Shown here in pieces: positions 24,709-36,545 of a stretch of DNA of 64,000 bases. The translations under genes were made by a program, and so were the position numbers. The stretch is from Antilocapra americana. Lineage: Eukaryota > Chordata > Mammalia > Artiodactyla > Antilocapridae. The first letter of the stretch is position 1. Each line of letters starts with the position of its first letter. The notes below the pieces were generated by a model. That model searched no databases. It was not told the origin of the DNA and saw only the letters and a program-made list of their open reading frames with translations. Location: NCBI GenBank assembly GCA_007570785.1, contig ML661885.1, positions 12,760,490 through 12,824,489 on the forward strand, written 5' to 3'.

Positions 24709-25013
24709 AAGAATACAAAATTAAGTATGATTCTCATCCTTCTTTATAGAGACTGAGAAGAGAAACAGCAGATGGTAGAGCTCTGCAGAAGATTCAGACT
24801 TCTTCATTGGACATCTCTTTAGGTGATTATCTGAAGTGCTTAGGAAAAAGCTCTTCCTGAAGCAAATGCACTTTCCCCATCGAGAACCTCACTTCACGGG
24901 GATCAGTGCAGGAAGAGGCTCTGAAACTTGAGCTTCATTAGCTTAGTGGTAATTTTGCCTTTGAAAGTGTACAGTGTAAATTCCCAACATATTTCCTGAA
25001 CATAAATTCTAAA

Positions 25014-25134
25014 ATGTATTTATTTTGTTGCTCTGTGCAGTATGTGGGATCCTAGTTCTTGGATCAAGGATTGAACCTGTGCCACTTGCAGTGGAAGCAG
25101 AGAGTCTTAATCACTGGACCACCAAGGAAATCCC
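25014..25134 (-). repeat. CHR-type SINE
   Basis: Inverted CHR: TATGTGGGATCCTAGTTCTT, GATTGAACCTGTGCC, GCAGTGGAAGCAGAGAGTC and CACTGGACCACCAAGGAAAT. Confidence 0.9.
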
Positions 25135-26483
25135 AATATTTCCTACATTTTTTTATGTCATTCATCTGTCTCTTGGAAAAAAGTGAATTCTTTGAATACA
25201 GAGCAACAGTATTCAGAAAGTTTTCACATCTATGAAAAATTCTTTTCATGGGTCAACAACACCTTAGCATCTTTTTCTTTGCATGCTTTGATACTGAGAT
25301 AACTAGAAAATGACAATATAGAAGTTATTTATCAGTAATTAAAGAAGCCTGGTTAGAAATGCACAATGTTCAGAACATATAGGAACCTGGACTGGAGGCT
25401 CTTACACTTAGAATGGCTGTTTATTGTTACAGTTTCTCAGTTTACAATGCCTCATAGCCCTTGACAGCAGTCCCCACAAGATTTAAGATGTTTAACAAAA
25501 TCACACCTAATCCCCAATCATCAAAATCTCTTCTGTGAATAATTCATGATAAAACCACCCTGAAAGATCCAGCAGCATCTATTATAAATCTTCATTTTGG
25601 CTTTGAGAGTGTTGCTTTTGGAGTTTCTCTGTAGATCAACATTTCCTCTCATAATAAACAAAGGCAAAGTTGAAGATCTGCCCACCATTCTCAGAGGGAA
25701 GTATGGGACACAGTATGTATGGATATATTTATACCACATGCTTTTAACATTGCTAAAGAAAAAAATATAGTAGCTTTTCATTATTTTCCACATGGCAGAT
25801 ATCAATATACTCTTGGAGATCAAAAGAAGTTTTATTTCTTACCTTCTCTGTTTATCCCAGTCTCTCTTATATCTATATTCACCTAGCTATCATAGCGCTT
25901 ACTGACTTGCTATAATCATTTCTTCTTTTTTTATAATCACTTCTTTTGCTTATATCCAAATGCCAGCTTTATCATGTAATAAATGTAGGCACTGCTCTCT
26001 CTCTAGGCTGAATTGCCAAATCAGGGAGAAGGAATACATTTGCTGAGGACAAGGTACTCTAAAAACGCCTGAATCATTTCTTTATGAATGAGTCCCTAGA
26101 TGGTGGCAACAGTGTTGTGCTTCTCTTTCTACCTGATGACTTGCACAGAATGTGGCACGTAGAAGGCATCCAGATAGAATTGAGTTAATAAGAGTGCATC
26201 AGGTTTAAGTACAATTGTGGCATGGTCCCTGGTCATTTCCAGACTACACCACTGGAATTTATTTCAAGCAATGCTATTTCAGTCACAGTAGTTTAATAAT
26301 GAAGGTCATGACTTGCCTCCTTTCTTCCCTCCACTAGTCTACTTGTACTTTCTTGAAGCATATGAAGAAAATCTGAATTTCTTGTTGCTTTCACATATTC
26401 TCTAAACCCTAGTTTTTGTCAATTATTAATATAAACACTTCTTAAATATCTCTTACTTGCAAGGATATAAGAATGAACAAGCT

Positions 26484-26586
26484 GGTGGTCCAGTGGTTAG
26501 AACTTGGTGCTTGAGGATATGGGTTTGATCCTTGGTTGAAGAACTAAGATTCCACAAGCTTTGCTACCAGGCTAAAAAAAAAAAAA
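26484..26586 (+). repeat. CHR-type SINE
   Basis: GCTGGTGGTCCAGTGGTTAG, GGTTTGATCCTTGGTTGAAG and AACTAAGATTCCACAAGC with an A tail. Confidence 0.85.
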
Positions 26587-27456
26587 AGCCTTCCCCAACC
26601 CCCACCAAAACAATAACAAAAAACTCAACAAGCTCTGGTTCTTCCATCAAAAAGTTTACATGGTCGTAGGGACTTTTTTTTTAAGTTCAAATGATTGTAT
26701 TACATGCCAAAATGAAATAAATATTTGCAGGAAATCAGTATCGGTACCAATGGGGATGGAATCATAGAAGACAGAGAGACAGAGATGAGTTAAGGTGAGA
26801 AAAGATAAATTAGTTGCTCTAATACATTTATTAGAATGAAAATGGGAAAAACTAAGGGGTAGAGGTATCACAGGATGTGGTGAGGACCTGACAGAGATGA
26901 CTGGCTGCATATGGTGAACAGGGAGAGGAGAAGGTCAATATGGCCAGGACCCAGGTGTCTAGCCTCGGGTAAGCACAAAACAGGGGATGATGATGTGCCC
27001 CAAGACTGAGCACAGGAGATCTGACACACCATTCTTATAAGAAGGTAGAGGGAAAAGCAATTGTTTGAAATCTGGGGTGCCCAGGGGTGATGCCTGACAG
27101 GAAGCTGAAAGTCTGGATGACAGGGGACTGAATGGCAAACTGTGGGGAGTGGGAACTAGCGACTGGCCAAGACCCACATCGGGCATTTGTGCAATGACAG
27201 GTGTGGCAAGGGCCAAGACGGACAGCTGACAGGATGTAGCAGAGATGTGAGGCTGAAGGACGGAAGTAAAACTGATGAAGGAAGGGGTTTAGCTGGGAAT
27301 AGAAAGAAGGCCAAGGGTTAGATGAGGAAGAAAAGCCAGGGAATGAGCATGAATAGAGTACAGACCCAAAGTAGAAGTGTTTTTAGGAGAGCTGGTCAAC
27401 AGTGAGACAGCTACAGAGGAGCACATTTAAAAGTAAAAATTTTATGTTATGTATGA

Positions 27457-27662
27457 AAATGTTAGCTGCTCAGTTGTGTCTGACTCTTTGTGATCTCATG
27501 GACTGTCGCCACCAGGCTCTTCTGTCCATGGGATTTCTCAGGGAAGAATACTGGAGCAGGTTGTCATTTCCTTCTCTAGGGGGATCTTCTTGACTCAGGG
27601 ATCAAACCTACGTCTCTTGCATTGGAAGGCAGATTCTTTACCACTGTGCCACCTGAGAAGCC
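27457..27662 (-). repeat. Bov-tA SINE
   Basis: Inverted Bov-tA from GTTAGCTGCTCAGTTGTGTC to CACTGTGCCACCTGAGAAGC. It abuts the L1 segment starting at 27663. Confidence 0.92.
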
Positions 27663-28440
27663 ATTAATCATCAGGGAAATGTAAGTCAAAATCACAATGA
27701 GATGTTACCTCACACCCAGTTGCATGGTCATTATAAAAAAATCAGAGAAAAGCAACTGTTGGTGAGGATGTGGAGAAACTGCAATGCTTCTTCACTGCTG
27801 GCACGATTATAAAATGGTGCAGACACTATAGAAAAGACTACTATGGGTCCTCAGAAAATTAAAAACAGAAATACAAAAACTGTATGACACAGCAACCCCA
27901 CTGCTGGATATATATTCAAAAGTATCAAAACTAAGGTCTTGAAGAGTCCTTTGCGTACCCATGTTCATGGCAGCGTTATTCACAATGGCCAAGACGTGGA
28001 AGGAAACTTCATGTTCACTGATGGATAAATGGGTAAAACAATGTGGTAAATACATACAATGGAGTATTATTTGGCCTTTTCAAAGAAGATCTTATCATAA
28101 GCTACAGCATGGATGAACCTTGAGGATATTATGCTAAGTTCAACAAGTCAACCACAAAGAGACCAACACTACATGATTCCACTTACATGTGGTATCTAAT
28201 CAGTTAGAGAAACAGAAAGGTAGAAGGTGGTTGCCAGAAGTTGTAGGGAGGGGAAATGGTGAGCAGATCAATGGGAAAAGCATTTCCATCATGCAAGATG
28301 AAAAATGCCTAGCTCTGTTGTACAACAGTGTGTATACAATTTAAAATACAATAATGTATACTTGAACTGTTAAGAGGGTAAAATTATGATGTATATATAG
28401 TTTTTGCCACAGTTCAAAACTCACCAAACTAGAAAATAAG
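27663..28440 (+). repeat. L1 LINE 3' end (ORF2 tail and 3' UTR)
   Basis: ATCATCAGGGAAATGTAAGTC, GGTGAGGATGTGGAGAAACT, CATTCACAATGGCC-like text, ATGGATAAATGG and TGGAACTAAG-type 3' phrases are the C-terminal ORF2 and 3' UTR of a mammalian L1. It has many stops and is not coding. Confidence 0.88.
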
Positions 28441-28744
28441 TCTTCTTAGGAGGACCAATTAAAATAGTTGCCTGTAGAATAATTTATTACTGGATAATTC
28501 ATCTCAGTCTGAAAACTAGCTGAATCTGCAGTACACAAAGACAGTCACATCTCCTCCTTTCTTGTTCTACCTGTAGAACAGGTTGGGAAAACAAACCAAA
28601 ACCAAAATACAAAACCTCAGAAAAATCTTTAAAGCCTAAACCAACCAGAGAATGACAACAATACAAAGAACAGCCCAACAGTGGCATTTATGCTATTTTT
28701 AATCTATTCCTATATTAAAATCACTTTTAATTTAATTTATATGC

Positions 28745-29585
28745 AGAGTAAATCATGCAAAATGCCAGGCTGGATGAAGTACAAGCTGGAATCAAGATTG
28801 CCAGGAGAAATATCAATAACCTCAGATATGCAGATGATACCACCTTCATGGCAGAAAGCGAAGAAGAACTAAAGAATCTCTTAATGAATGTGAAAGAGGA
28901 GAGTGAAAAAGCTGGCTTAAAACTCAACATTCAGAAAACTAAGATCATGGCATCTGGTCCCATCACTTCATGGCAAATAGATGGGGAAACAATGAGAAAC
29001 AGCGAGACTTAATTTTCTTGGGCTCCAAAATCATTGCAGATGGTGACTGCAGCCATGAAATTAAAAGATGCTTGCTCCTTGGAAGAAAAGCTATAATCAA
29101 CCTAGACAGCATATTAAAAAGCAGAGACATTACTTTGCCAACAAAGGTCCATCTAGTCAAAGTTATGGTTTTTCTAGTAGTTGTGTATGGATGTGAGAGT
29201 TGGACATAAAGAAAACTGAGCATCAAAGAATTGATGCTTTTGAACTGTGGTGTTGGAGAAGACTCTTGAGAGTCCCTTGGACTGCAAGGAGATCCAACCA
29301 GTCGATCCTGAAGGAAATCAGTCCTGAATGTTCATTGGAAGGACTGATGCTGAAGTTGAAACTCTAATACTTTGGCCACCTGATGTGAAGAAAAGACTCT
29401 GATGCTGGGAAAGATTGAAGGCAGGAGGAGAAAGGGACAGCAGAGGATGAGATGGTTGGATGCCATCACCAACTTGATGGACATGAGTTTGAGCAAGCTT
29501 CAGGAGTTGGTGATGGACAGGGAAGCCTGGCGTGCAGCAGTCCATGGGATCAAAGAGTCGACATGACTGAGCGACTGAACTGAAA
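28745..29585 (+). mobile_element. BovB (RTE) LINE: reverse-transcriptase remnant and 3' end
   Basis: It matches BovB from the C-terminal half of reverse transcriptase to the 3' end. One frame (28755-29012) shows the RT catalytic box as YADDT in NNLRYADDTTFMAESEEELK; the reading continues in another frame (28970-29209) with LPTKVHLVKVMVF. A small deletion near 28995-29010 breaks the frame, and the 29205 region adds a stop. The end (GTCGACATGACTGAGCGACT, then GAACTGAA) is typical. BovB spread into ruminants by horizontal transfer in the past (known); this copy is dead. Confidence 0.93.
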
Positions 29586-29689
29586 GTCACTACACATAAA
29601 TTCAACTGGGGGAGAAAAAGAAGAGCCCACAGGAAGCCCACTGAAACAAGATGAGATAGAACAAGAGATGATACGAGATTCAAACCTAT

Positions 29690-30260
29690 ACTGGTCAGGA
29701 ATTAGGAAGTTCTTCGTAAGACATGGGCCCTGAAGAATGAAACCAGTAGGACTCTAACGGAAGTAGACACAAACAGGGAAACGGAGGCAGTCCAGATAGA
29801 GAGGAGAGTCTGAATGACACAAACACAAACAAACAAACAAAAAAACCCCACCAAGGATGTGTTAGCAACAGTCAGCACTCTAGGGTAGGCATCTTAGGGA
29901 GGACTTACTGATGACAGGGAAGGCAGGAACATGGCACAGGGAAGAGCAGTCAGAGGTGGGCATGGGTGAAGGGGCCACTGGATGTCCTCTCACTCCTCCT
30001 CGCTGTGCTCTACCCACCCCACCCCAGTGGCCTATCAAGGTGGGCAGTGGGCAACTGGCCAACAAGGAAGAGGGGGAGAAGCGTTCCAGGCAGGAGGCAC
30101 AGCGACCACGAAACACGGCCGCGGGCGGAGCCAGCACACGTCTTCTAGAAGGAGATGCAAGTTCAGGCGGTGTGGGATGGAGCACAGAAGCGTACGGCTT
30201 GGTGCGACCGATCACAGGTGGACCTGGGTGTGGTGGTGAGGGTCTTCCCTTGGACTCTGT
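29690..30260 (+). repeat. Possible L2 LINE remnant in a GC-rich patch
   Basis: GAAGCGTTCCAGGCAGGAGG followed by CACAGCGACC resembles an L2 phrase, and the GACATGGGCCCTGAAGAATG region is compatible. The GC-rich part (30040-30240) is not otherwise explained. Uncertain. Confidence 0.3.
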
Positions 30261-30626
30261 CATAGTCTCCTGGCAGCTGTTAAGGTTGCAACAGAAGGAT
30301 CAAGCTGGCGTCACTTCAGGGGTAGTGGGGGTTCAGCAAGTATCTTTAGCTGATTCTCGTGGAGGAAAGGTCAGGTATTGCTCCCTTGGGCACAGTGGGA
30401 GATATCACTGTTCCCAAGCCCTGCGGTACCAGGGCCAGGGGTGATGGTATGCTGATGCACCTCCTATGAGCCAGTCAGGGGAGGGCTGATATGGGTGAAA
30501 TTGGGGGGCTGATGCTCAGCCCAAGGGTCCTTACCTATGTGCGCACAGCTTCTGAATGATGCTGTGCCTTTAGGCCATCAAGGGCAATGCAATAAGAAAC
30601 TATAAAATTTTAAATTTAAAAATGTC

Positions 30627-31262
30627 TTGGACTTCTCTGGTGGCTCAGTGGTAAAGACTCCAATGCAGGGGACGTGGGTTTGATCCCTGGTCCAGGAAGA
30701 TCCCACATGCTGTGGGGCAGCTAAGCCCGTTGCCACAAGCACTGGGCCAGTGCTCTAAAACCTGTCCTGTACAACTAGAGAAACCAGAGCAATGAGAAGC
30801 CCGTGCTCTGGAGCTAAAGTAGCCCTGCTCGCCACAACTAGAGAATGGCCGCATGCAGCAACAAAGACCCAGCACAGTTGCAGTTCAGTCGCTCAGTCGT
30901 GTCCGACTCTTTGTGACGCCATGAACCGCAGCACACCAGGCCTCCCTGTCCATCACCAACTGCCGGAGTCTATCCAAACCCATGTCCATCGAGCTGGTGA
31001 TGCCATCTAGCCATCTCATCCTCTGTTGTCCCCTTTTCCTCCTGCCCCCAATCCTTCCCAGCATCAGGGTCTTTGCCAATGAGTCAACTCTTCGCATGAG
31101 GTGGCCAAATATTGGAGTTTCAGCTTCAGCATCAGTCCTTCCAATGAACACCCAGGACTGATCTCCTTTAGGATGGACTGGTTGGATCTTCTTGCAGTCC
31201 AAGGGACTCTCAAGAATCGAGCACAGCCATGAACAAATCTTAAAAAAAAAAAAATAAAAATC
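30627..31262 (+). repeat. CHR-2-type SINE split by BovB
   Basis: The SINE runs from GGACTTCTCTGGTGGCTCAG to GACCCAGCACAG (30627-30877). Its remaining CC and A-rich tail appear again after the BovB insert, at 31227-31262. Confidence 0.9.
30878..31219 (-). mobile_element. BovB LINE 3' fragment inserted in a CHR-2 SINE
   Basis: Inverted BovB: AGTTCAGTCGCTCAGTCGTG, CATCACCAACTGCCGGAGTC, CTTTGCCAATGAGTCAACTC and GCAGTCCAAGGGACTCTC. It is cut short at its 5' end (31219). AGCACAG is duplicated at 30871-30877 and 31220-31226. Confidence 0.94.
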
Positions 31263-31597
31263 TCCACCTTTGTGTCCAAACTTGCACATCTGAGTTTCTG
31301 ACTGTGTTTTCTATCCCGTTCTGTCTGCCAGGCTCTCTGCTGGTGTTTGTGGGTCTCTCTCGCTGCCTTTCTATCTGTTGTTTTCTGCCTGTCACTTCCT
31401 CCTGACTCTTTCGAGGTCTCCTCCACAAGTTATAAAAATATATGAAAGGCTTTTTTAAAACAAACATTGTTTCTTGTTACACACGAATGAGATATTTTAT
31501 AGTTCTCATGTTTTCACTTAGTTTTTATTCTTGTTGTTTTATTAACTATGAGCTTTCTACACCCCACCCACTGGAATCAGCAGCATTTAAAAGAAAA

Positions 31598-31735
31598 GGG
31601 ACTTTCATGAGAGTCCAGTGGTTAAGACTTCTTGTTCCAGTGCAGGGGGTATGAGTTCGATCTCTGGTCAGGAAACTAGAGTCTACTTGCCTCAAGGCCA
31701 AAAAACCAAAACATAAAACAGAAGCAATATTGTAA
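31598..31735 (+). repeat. CHR-type SINE
   Basis: GAGTCCAGTGGTTAAGACTT, GAGTTCGATCTCTGGTCAGG, AAACTAGAGTCTACTTGCC and an A-rich tail. Confidence 0.85.
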
Positions 31736-31763
31736 CAAATTTTAAAAAAACTTAAAAAAAATA

Positions 31764-32238
31764 AGAAAGCTGTGGTACATATACACAATGGAATATTACT
31801 CAGCATTAAAAAAAAATTCATTTGAAGCAGTTCTACTCAGATGGACGAAACTGGAGCCCATTATCCAGAGTGAAGTAAGCCAGAAGCAAAAACAATACAG
31901 TATATTAACACATATATATGGAATTTAGAAAGACGGTAACGAGAACCCAGCATGCGAGACAGCAAAAGGAACGCAGATGTATAGAATAGACTCGTGGACT
32001 CTGTGGATGAGGGTAAGGGTGTGATGATATGGGAGAATGGCATTGAAACATGTTAATTATCATATGTCTAATCAATCGCCAGCCCAGGATTGATGCTTGG
32101 GGCTGCTGCATCGAGATTTCCCGGGGGGAGGGAGGAGGGAGAGTGGAGGGAGGGGGGTTCTGGAGGGGGAGCATATGTAAACCCATGGTGATATCATGGC
32201 ATTGTATGGCAAAAACAATAAAAGTGGAAAAAAAAAAA
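31764..32238 (+). mobile_element. Ruminant L1 (L1_BT type) 3' end
   Basis: TGTGGTACATATACACAATG, GAAACTGGAGCCCATTATCC, AGAGTGAAGTAAGCCAGAAG, GGGAGAATGGCATTGAAACATG and a polypurine G-rich 3' UTR block (32123-32168) followed by a poly-A (32228-32238) match the young cattle-lineage L1. Truncated to about 475 bp; the G-rich block is G4-capable. Confidence 0.87.
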
Positions 32239-33269
32239 CCAACTTCAAGGTCCATTAAAAAATAAACAAATAAAAATTAAAAAAAAAAAGTTTAACCACG
32301 TTAAAAAAAAGAAGCTTCTCTTCCTAGAACAGGGTATCTCTAGTGTCTGAAGACCACGGTAGGTGACAACAGAACTCTGCTGGAGTTGGTTAGGAATTTC
32401 TCATTTTATGTCACTTTCTCCAACACAAAATTGCTTCTGGTCCTGTGCTGACTGTCCCATTTGGCCCTGATCTGCCCCTTTCAGCTTCAAATCCAATCAA
32501 ATGCTTCAATCCATCTTTCTGTAGGCAAACAGTCCAACATCGCACACACCAGGTACAGCAAAGGGCTCCAAGCATGCCTTTGCTCTGCTCCCTGTTGGAA
32601 AGCTTCTCTCCTTTCCTCAACTCTCACTCTCTCATCTATTAAATCTTACACTTACAGAGAGGCCCATGTCTACTTTACTGTCCTTCTTGAAGCCTGCACC
32701 AATGTCAGTGCATACAACTAACTCCTGCTGTCCCTTTGTGGTCCACAGCTGCTGTGTACAAGCTGATTTCCCTCCAAATGAGTGAAAGATCCAAGGAAAA
32801 GAACCAAGTATTATCGACTGTGAGATTCCCCATTAGTGAATAGCATTATATCCTGCAGATAGTATTTACTCAGTAAAAATTTTATGGAATAGATGTAATA
32901 AACATACACAGTACAGTATCAGAATTTCTCTTCCTAACAGTGCAAGGTGAGCAAGAAAACAAGAGACGCCTGTCTTCTATTAGTGTGTGGAAGCCAGTTT
33001 AAGTCTTGAAATGAGAGCTCATGTCATAAATTGTTAAAATCCTAAAGCATTAGGGTACACTGAATTATTTAAATCCTTTTCATCTGAAAGCTGTTAAATA
33101 TAAAAAAAAAAGCTTCCATATACTTAGGGGAGAGAGAAAGAAACCCAAGCCAAGGAGCTCCTATGAGGAATGGAAAGCAAGAATCCCAGTCAGCTCACTA
33201 ATTCTAAGGATTTCACTCATAGCATGAGCCATTAATCCACGTGAAACTCTGAAAGTGAATTATATGCAG

Positions 33270-33438
33270 ATCAGTGGAAAAATCCCTGGAGGAGGAAATG
33301 GCAACTCACTCCAGTATTCTTGCCTGGAGAATCCCAGGGACAGAGGAGACTAGTGGAGATGAGAAGAACCGACTAGAAGACGGTTCACAGGGTCGAAAAA
33401 GTCAGACACAACTGAAGCGACTTAGCACGCACGCACAG
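33270..33438 (+). repeat. BovA SINE
   Basis: GAGGAGGAAATGGCAACTC, CTCCAGTATTCTTGCCTGG and CAACTGAAGCGACTTAGCAC, with the middle diverged. The tRNA-like head is absent. Confidence 0.88.
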
Positions 33439-33779
33439 TGGAAAAATATTTTCTCTTCATTAAAAAAATGTAATATCAAGGATATATTGTTGATCCTAGG
33501 AGTATTCTCAAACAACGAAATAAAATTCCTTCATTTCTGGATGCATGGAAACCTGCAACAGTTTCAAGTCTTCAAGAGTAAGTTAGTGCTGCATTTGTTC
33601 CTGTGTTGAAGTAAATAAGGAGGAAACGAACACTGCGAAGACTCTTGCCCCCTTTTGTTCTCCTTAAAGCAAGATTCTTGAAACTGCCACTCAGGTAACA
33701 GGGATGGGGGCGCACATGGTAGCAGGGCAACAGAGACTGGGAAGGGTGCGGACAGGGTCACAGAGGCACTAGATTTTGT

Positions 33780-33894
33780 TTTGCTTTTTTTTTCGGCCAG
33801 GTTGCAGAGCTTGTGGGATCTTAACAAAGGATAGAACCTGGGCCCTGGCAGTGGGAGCACCAAGTCCTCACTACTGGACCACCATGGAATCCCC
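33780..33894 (-). repeat. CHR-type SINE
   Basis: Inverted CHR with T tail: GCTTGTGGGATCTTAAC, GATAGAACCTGGGCCC, GCAGTGGGAGCACCAAGTCC and TACTGGACCACCATGGAAT. Confidence 0.88.
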
Positions 33895-34117
33895 AAGTAC
33901 CACTCCTCTGAGTTTTGTTCCTGACTAGAGAGCTTCGAAAGCTGTTTAAAAATTTTAATCTGTGTTAAAACAAAAAGAACCAACACTGTCAGTAATAGTA
34001 TGAAGGCTTAAATCTGTAATAGAGAAAACATCCGAACACAACTTGCTTCCTTATCAATACTGAGTCCTTTTTGCAAGAAAGCCAAGATTCATTTGGATTA
34101 GGATACCAAGTCCAGTC

Positions 34118-34172
34118 TATGGAATTCTCCAGGCCAGAATACTGGAGTGGGTAGCCTTTCCCTTTTCCAGGT
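34118..34172 (-). repeat. BovA fragment
   Basis: GAATTCTCCAGGCCAGAATA followed by CTGGAGTGGGTAGCC and CCTTTTCCAGG is a short piece of inverted BovA. Confidence 0.8.
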
Positions 34173-34189
34173 AAGAAGAGTAGTAACTA

Positions 34190-34390
34190 CTGTTGAGGAA
34201 GTCTCTCTGTCTGCCAAGCATGAGATTAGATCCTTTATAAACACACTGAACAAACTTCATAGGACTGATGTACAGCGGACATTATCATCCCCTTTTTACA
34301 GACTAGGAAGTAAAGGCCCAGGGATGTTAGGGAATTTTTTCATGGTCCTACAGTGGTGAAGACAGATTGGGTTCATCTGATCTTAAACAT
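34190..34390 (-). repeat. MIR SINE remnant
   Basis: CATTATCATCCCCTTTTTAC, AGACTAGGAAGTAAAGGCCC and ATGGTCCTACAGTGGTGAAG follow inverted MIR. Confidence 0.65.
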
Positions 34391-36330
34391 ACCTCAAGCT
34401 CTTAATGAGCTTATTATATTGATGAACTTATTCTGCCAACTGGATTTGGTGCTTGCCCTGGACTATTACACAGTCTCCTCTGTTGGCCCACTTTAATGTC
34501 TGGCTGGCTTTGGCCACTTAATCATTAGCAGTATCTTTAATAGAATTAGGATAAAAAAAGTTAACAGTTGAAATTTAAGCTATATGTAGTGCGTAAGGGG
34601 CCACTATTTTTTTTTAAACTTAGAAGATATATGTTTTTTAAGTCTAGGTCTCCTATTCATTCTCTAACTGATCAAAGATTAGCATCATCATCAATCCTTG
34701 CCTGGCAATCCATGACACTGATTTCAGTAGGATGGTATCCACGAGGGCACGCCCAAGAGTTGCGGAGTTCACTTGCCTACCTTTCCAGGGCAATGGATGA
34801 CTCTGCTGTTACCCTAGGGTTTCATCACAGGGAACATAAGCGCTACCTGGATGCACCACCCCAAAGTCTGATTCACAGATATCCCAGCCCTGGAAGGGAT
34901 CTTATATCAGAGCCTTTCTGCTTACTCTGCCTGGTGACAGCTATTAGTTCACACCTAGGCATCAGCTCTGAATAACTGAATTTCCATCACAAAGTCTTCA
35001 TGTATTTAACATGGGGAAAAAGAAGACTGAAAGGAAAAATATAACTTCAATGGGCTCTACATTTTACTTTTACATGCTAGAATTAGGCTGTTTCTATTAT
35101 TATTTCCTTGAATTTTTATATAATGAGCTTGTGAATTTGACTCACCTACATTTATAATACAACCTGCACACCCCACATCCACCAGTGGTACACTGGGAAA
35201 TGCTTAAAAACCAGCTCCTTGGGGGAAAAATAGCAAGCATCAAAATGTTTATTATGAATTTTACTAGTACAAAGGATGGATGTGAAGTATATAATTTACA
35301 AGTGATAAAAAAAATATATGACACCCTCTGTTGCAAATTCCATAGAGCCAAATGATTCTAACAGAATGTTTGTTGACTTTTGCCAAACTCTTGCCTTATA
35401 GCTATCTTATGACTACAACTGATGAACAGATAAGAGTTCTGACACAAATGTTGACTGAAATTTTCACTTAGGTTAAAGAATAAGACAAAAGTGAAATAAT
35501 GAAAATACATGGTTAAGATATTAAACACAGATATCCAATTCCTTGTCAGTTTGTGACTTTTCTGATGAGTTGGACAATATTTTTACGTATATTTAATGTT
35601 AAAATATTAGATGTTAATTACAGATTTGCAGTGACCACCACTGCCTAGTATTACATTTCTATTATGTGTCTTATCACATAAGACACAAGGGCCTCTAGAG
35701 AAGAGGTAGTAGTAAAATGCAGTACAATAATTAGGAAATGAGGAGCTTTAATCTTCCTAATTGTTAAGTCTAAACGATTTTCAATAATGGTTGTGTTTAT
35801 TAACTGGTTTATAAAATTCTTAAAATTTAACAACTGGCTCTTGATGGTTGACACCAGTTGACTTCAGCACACCACTGCCCCTCACCCTCTCTTGAAATAC
35901 ACATTTTTTATGCTATGCTCAATTGTAGGGGAAATTTACATGTATGAAGCAATTCATAATCCCAAAGCTCTCATACTACAATCAAAATTAAATCATTAGA
36001 ATAATCACAGTGAGAAACCAGAATGATCTTTGAACAGGTTGCCTGATTCAACAATAAATTTGCCCCCCAAACTGAGCCTGTACAAATGCAAATTTCTGAA
36101 ATATACTTTTTCATTTTTATTGCTATCCAGAAAAATAGTAACAAAAGGGTAAAACAAGTTTCTCCACTGACTGATAAATGTATTGCATCCTATATTCAAA
36201 TGTATGCACTAAAATGACTTTAAATAAAAGGACAAATATTTTCTAAATAATACAATTTAGATTATTATTTTAGAAAACTAAGAAAAGGTGTGGCTATGCT
36301 GGAGTAATAGAGGAGATATTACCTTAAAAG

Positions 36331-36545
36331 CCCTTCCCTGATGGCTCAGACTGCAATGCAGAAACCACTTGCAATGTAGGACACCCAGGTTTGATCCCTG
36401 GCTCAAGAAGATTCCCTGGAGGAGGGAACAGTTACCCACTCCAGTATTCTTGCCTAGAGAATTCCATGGACAGAGCAGCCCAGCAGGCTAGAATCCATGA
36501 GGTCACAAAGAGTTGGACTCGATTGAGCAACGTTCACTTCACTTA
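36331..36545 (+). repeat. Bov-tA SINE
   Basis: CCCTTCCCTGATGGCTCAGA to GAGTTGGACTCGATTGAGC and a TTCACTTCACTT tail. Confidence 0.93.

Noticed and set aside
25014..25145. Target-site duplication ATATTTCCT around the CHR SINE
   Set aside because: The left copy is about 17 bp away from the SINE edge, so it is likely a coincidence.
28755..29209. Reverse-transcriptase-like protein as a host gene
   Set aside because: The frame belongs to a BovB LINE, is broken by a small deletion and ends in BovB 3' sequence; it is not a cellular gene.
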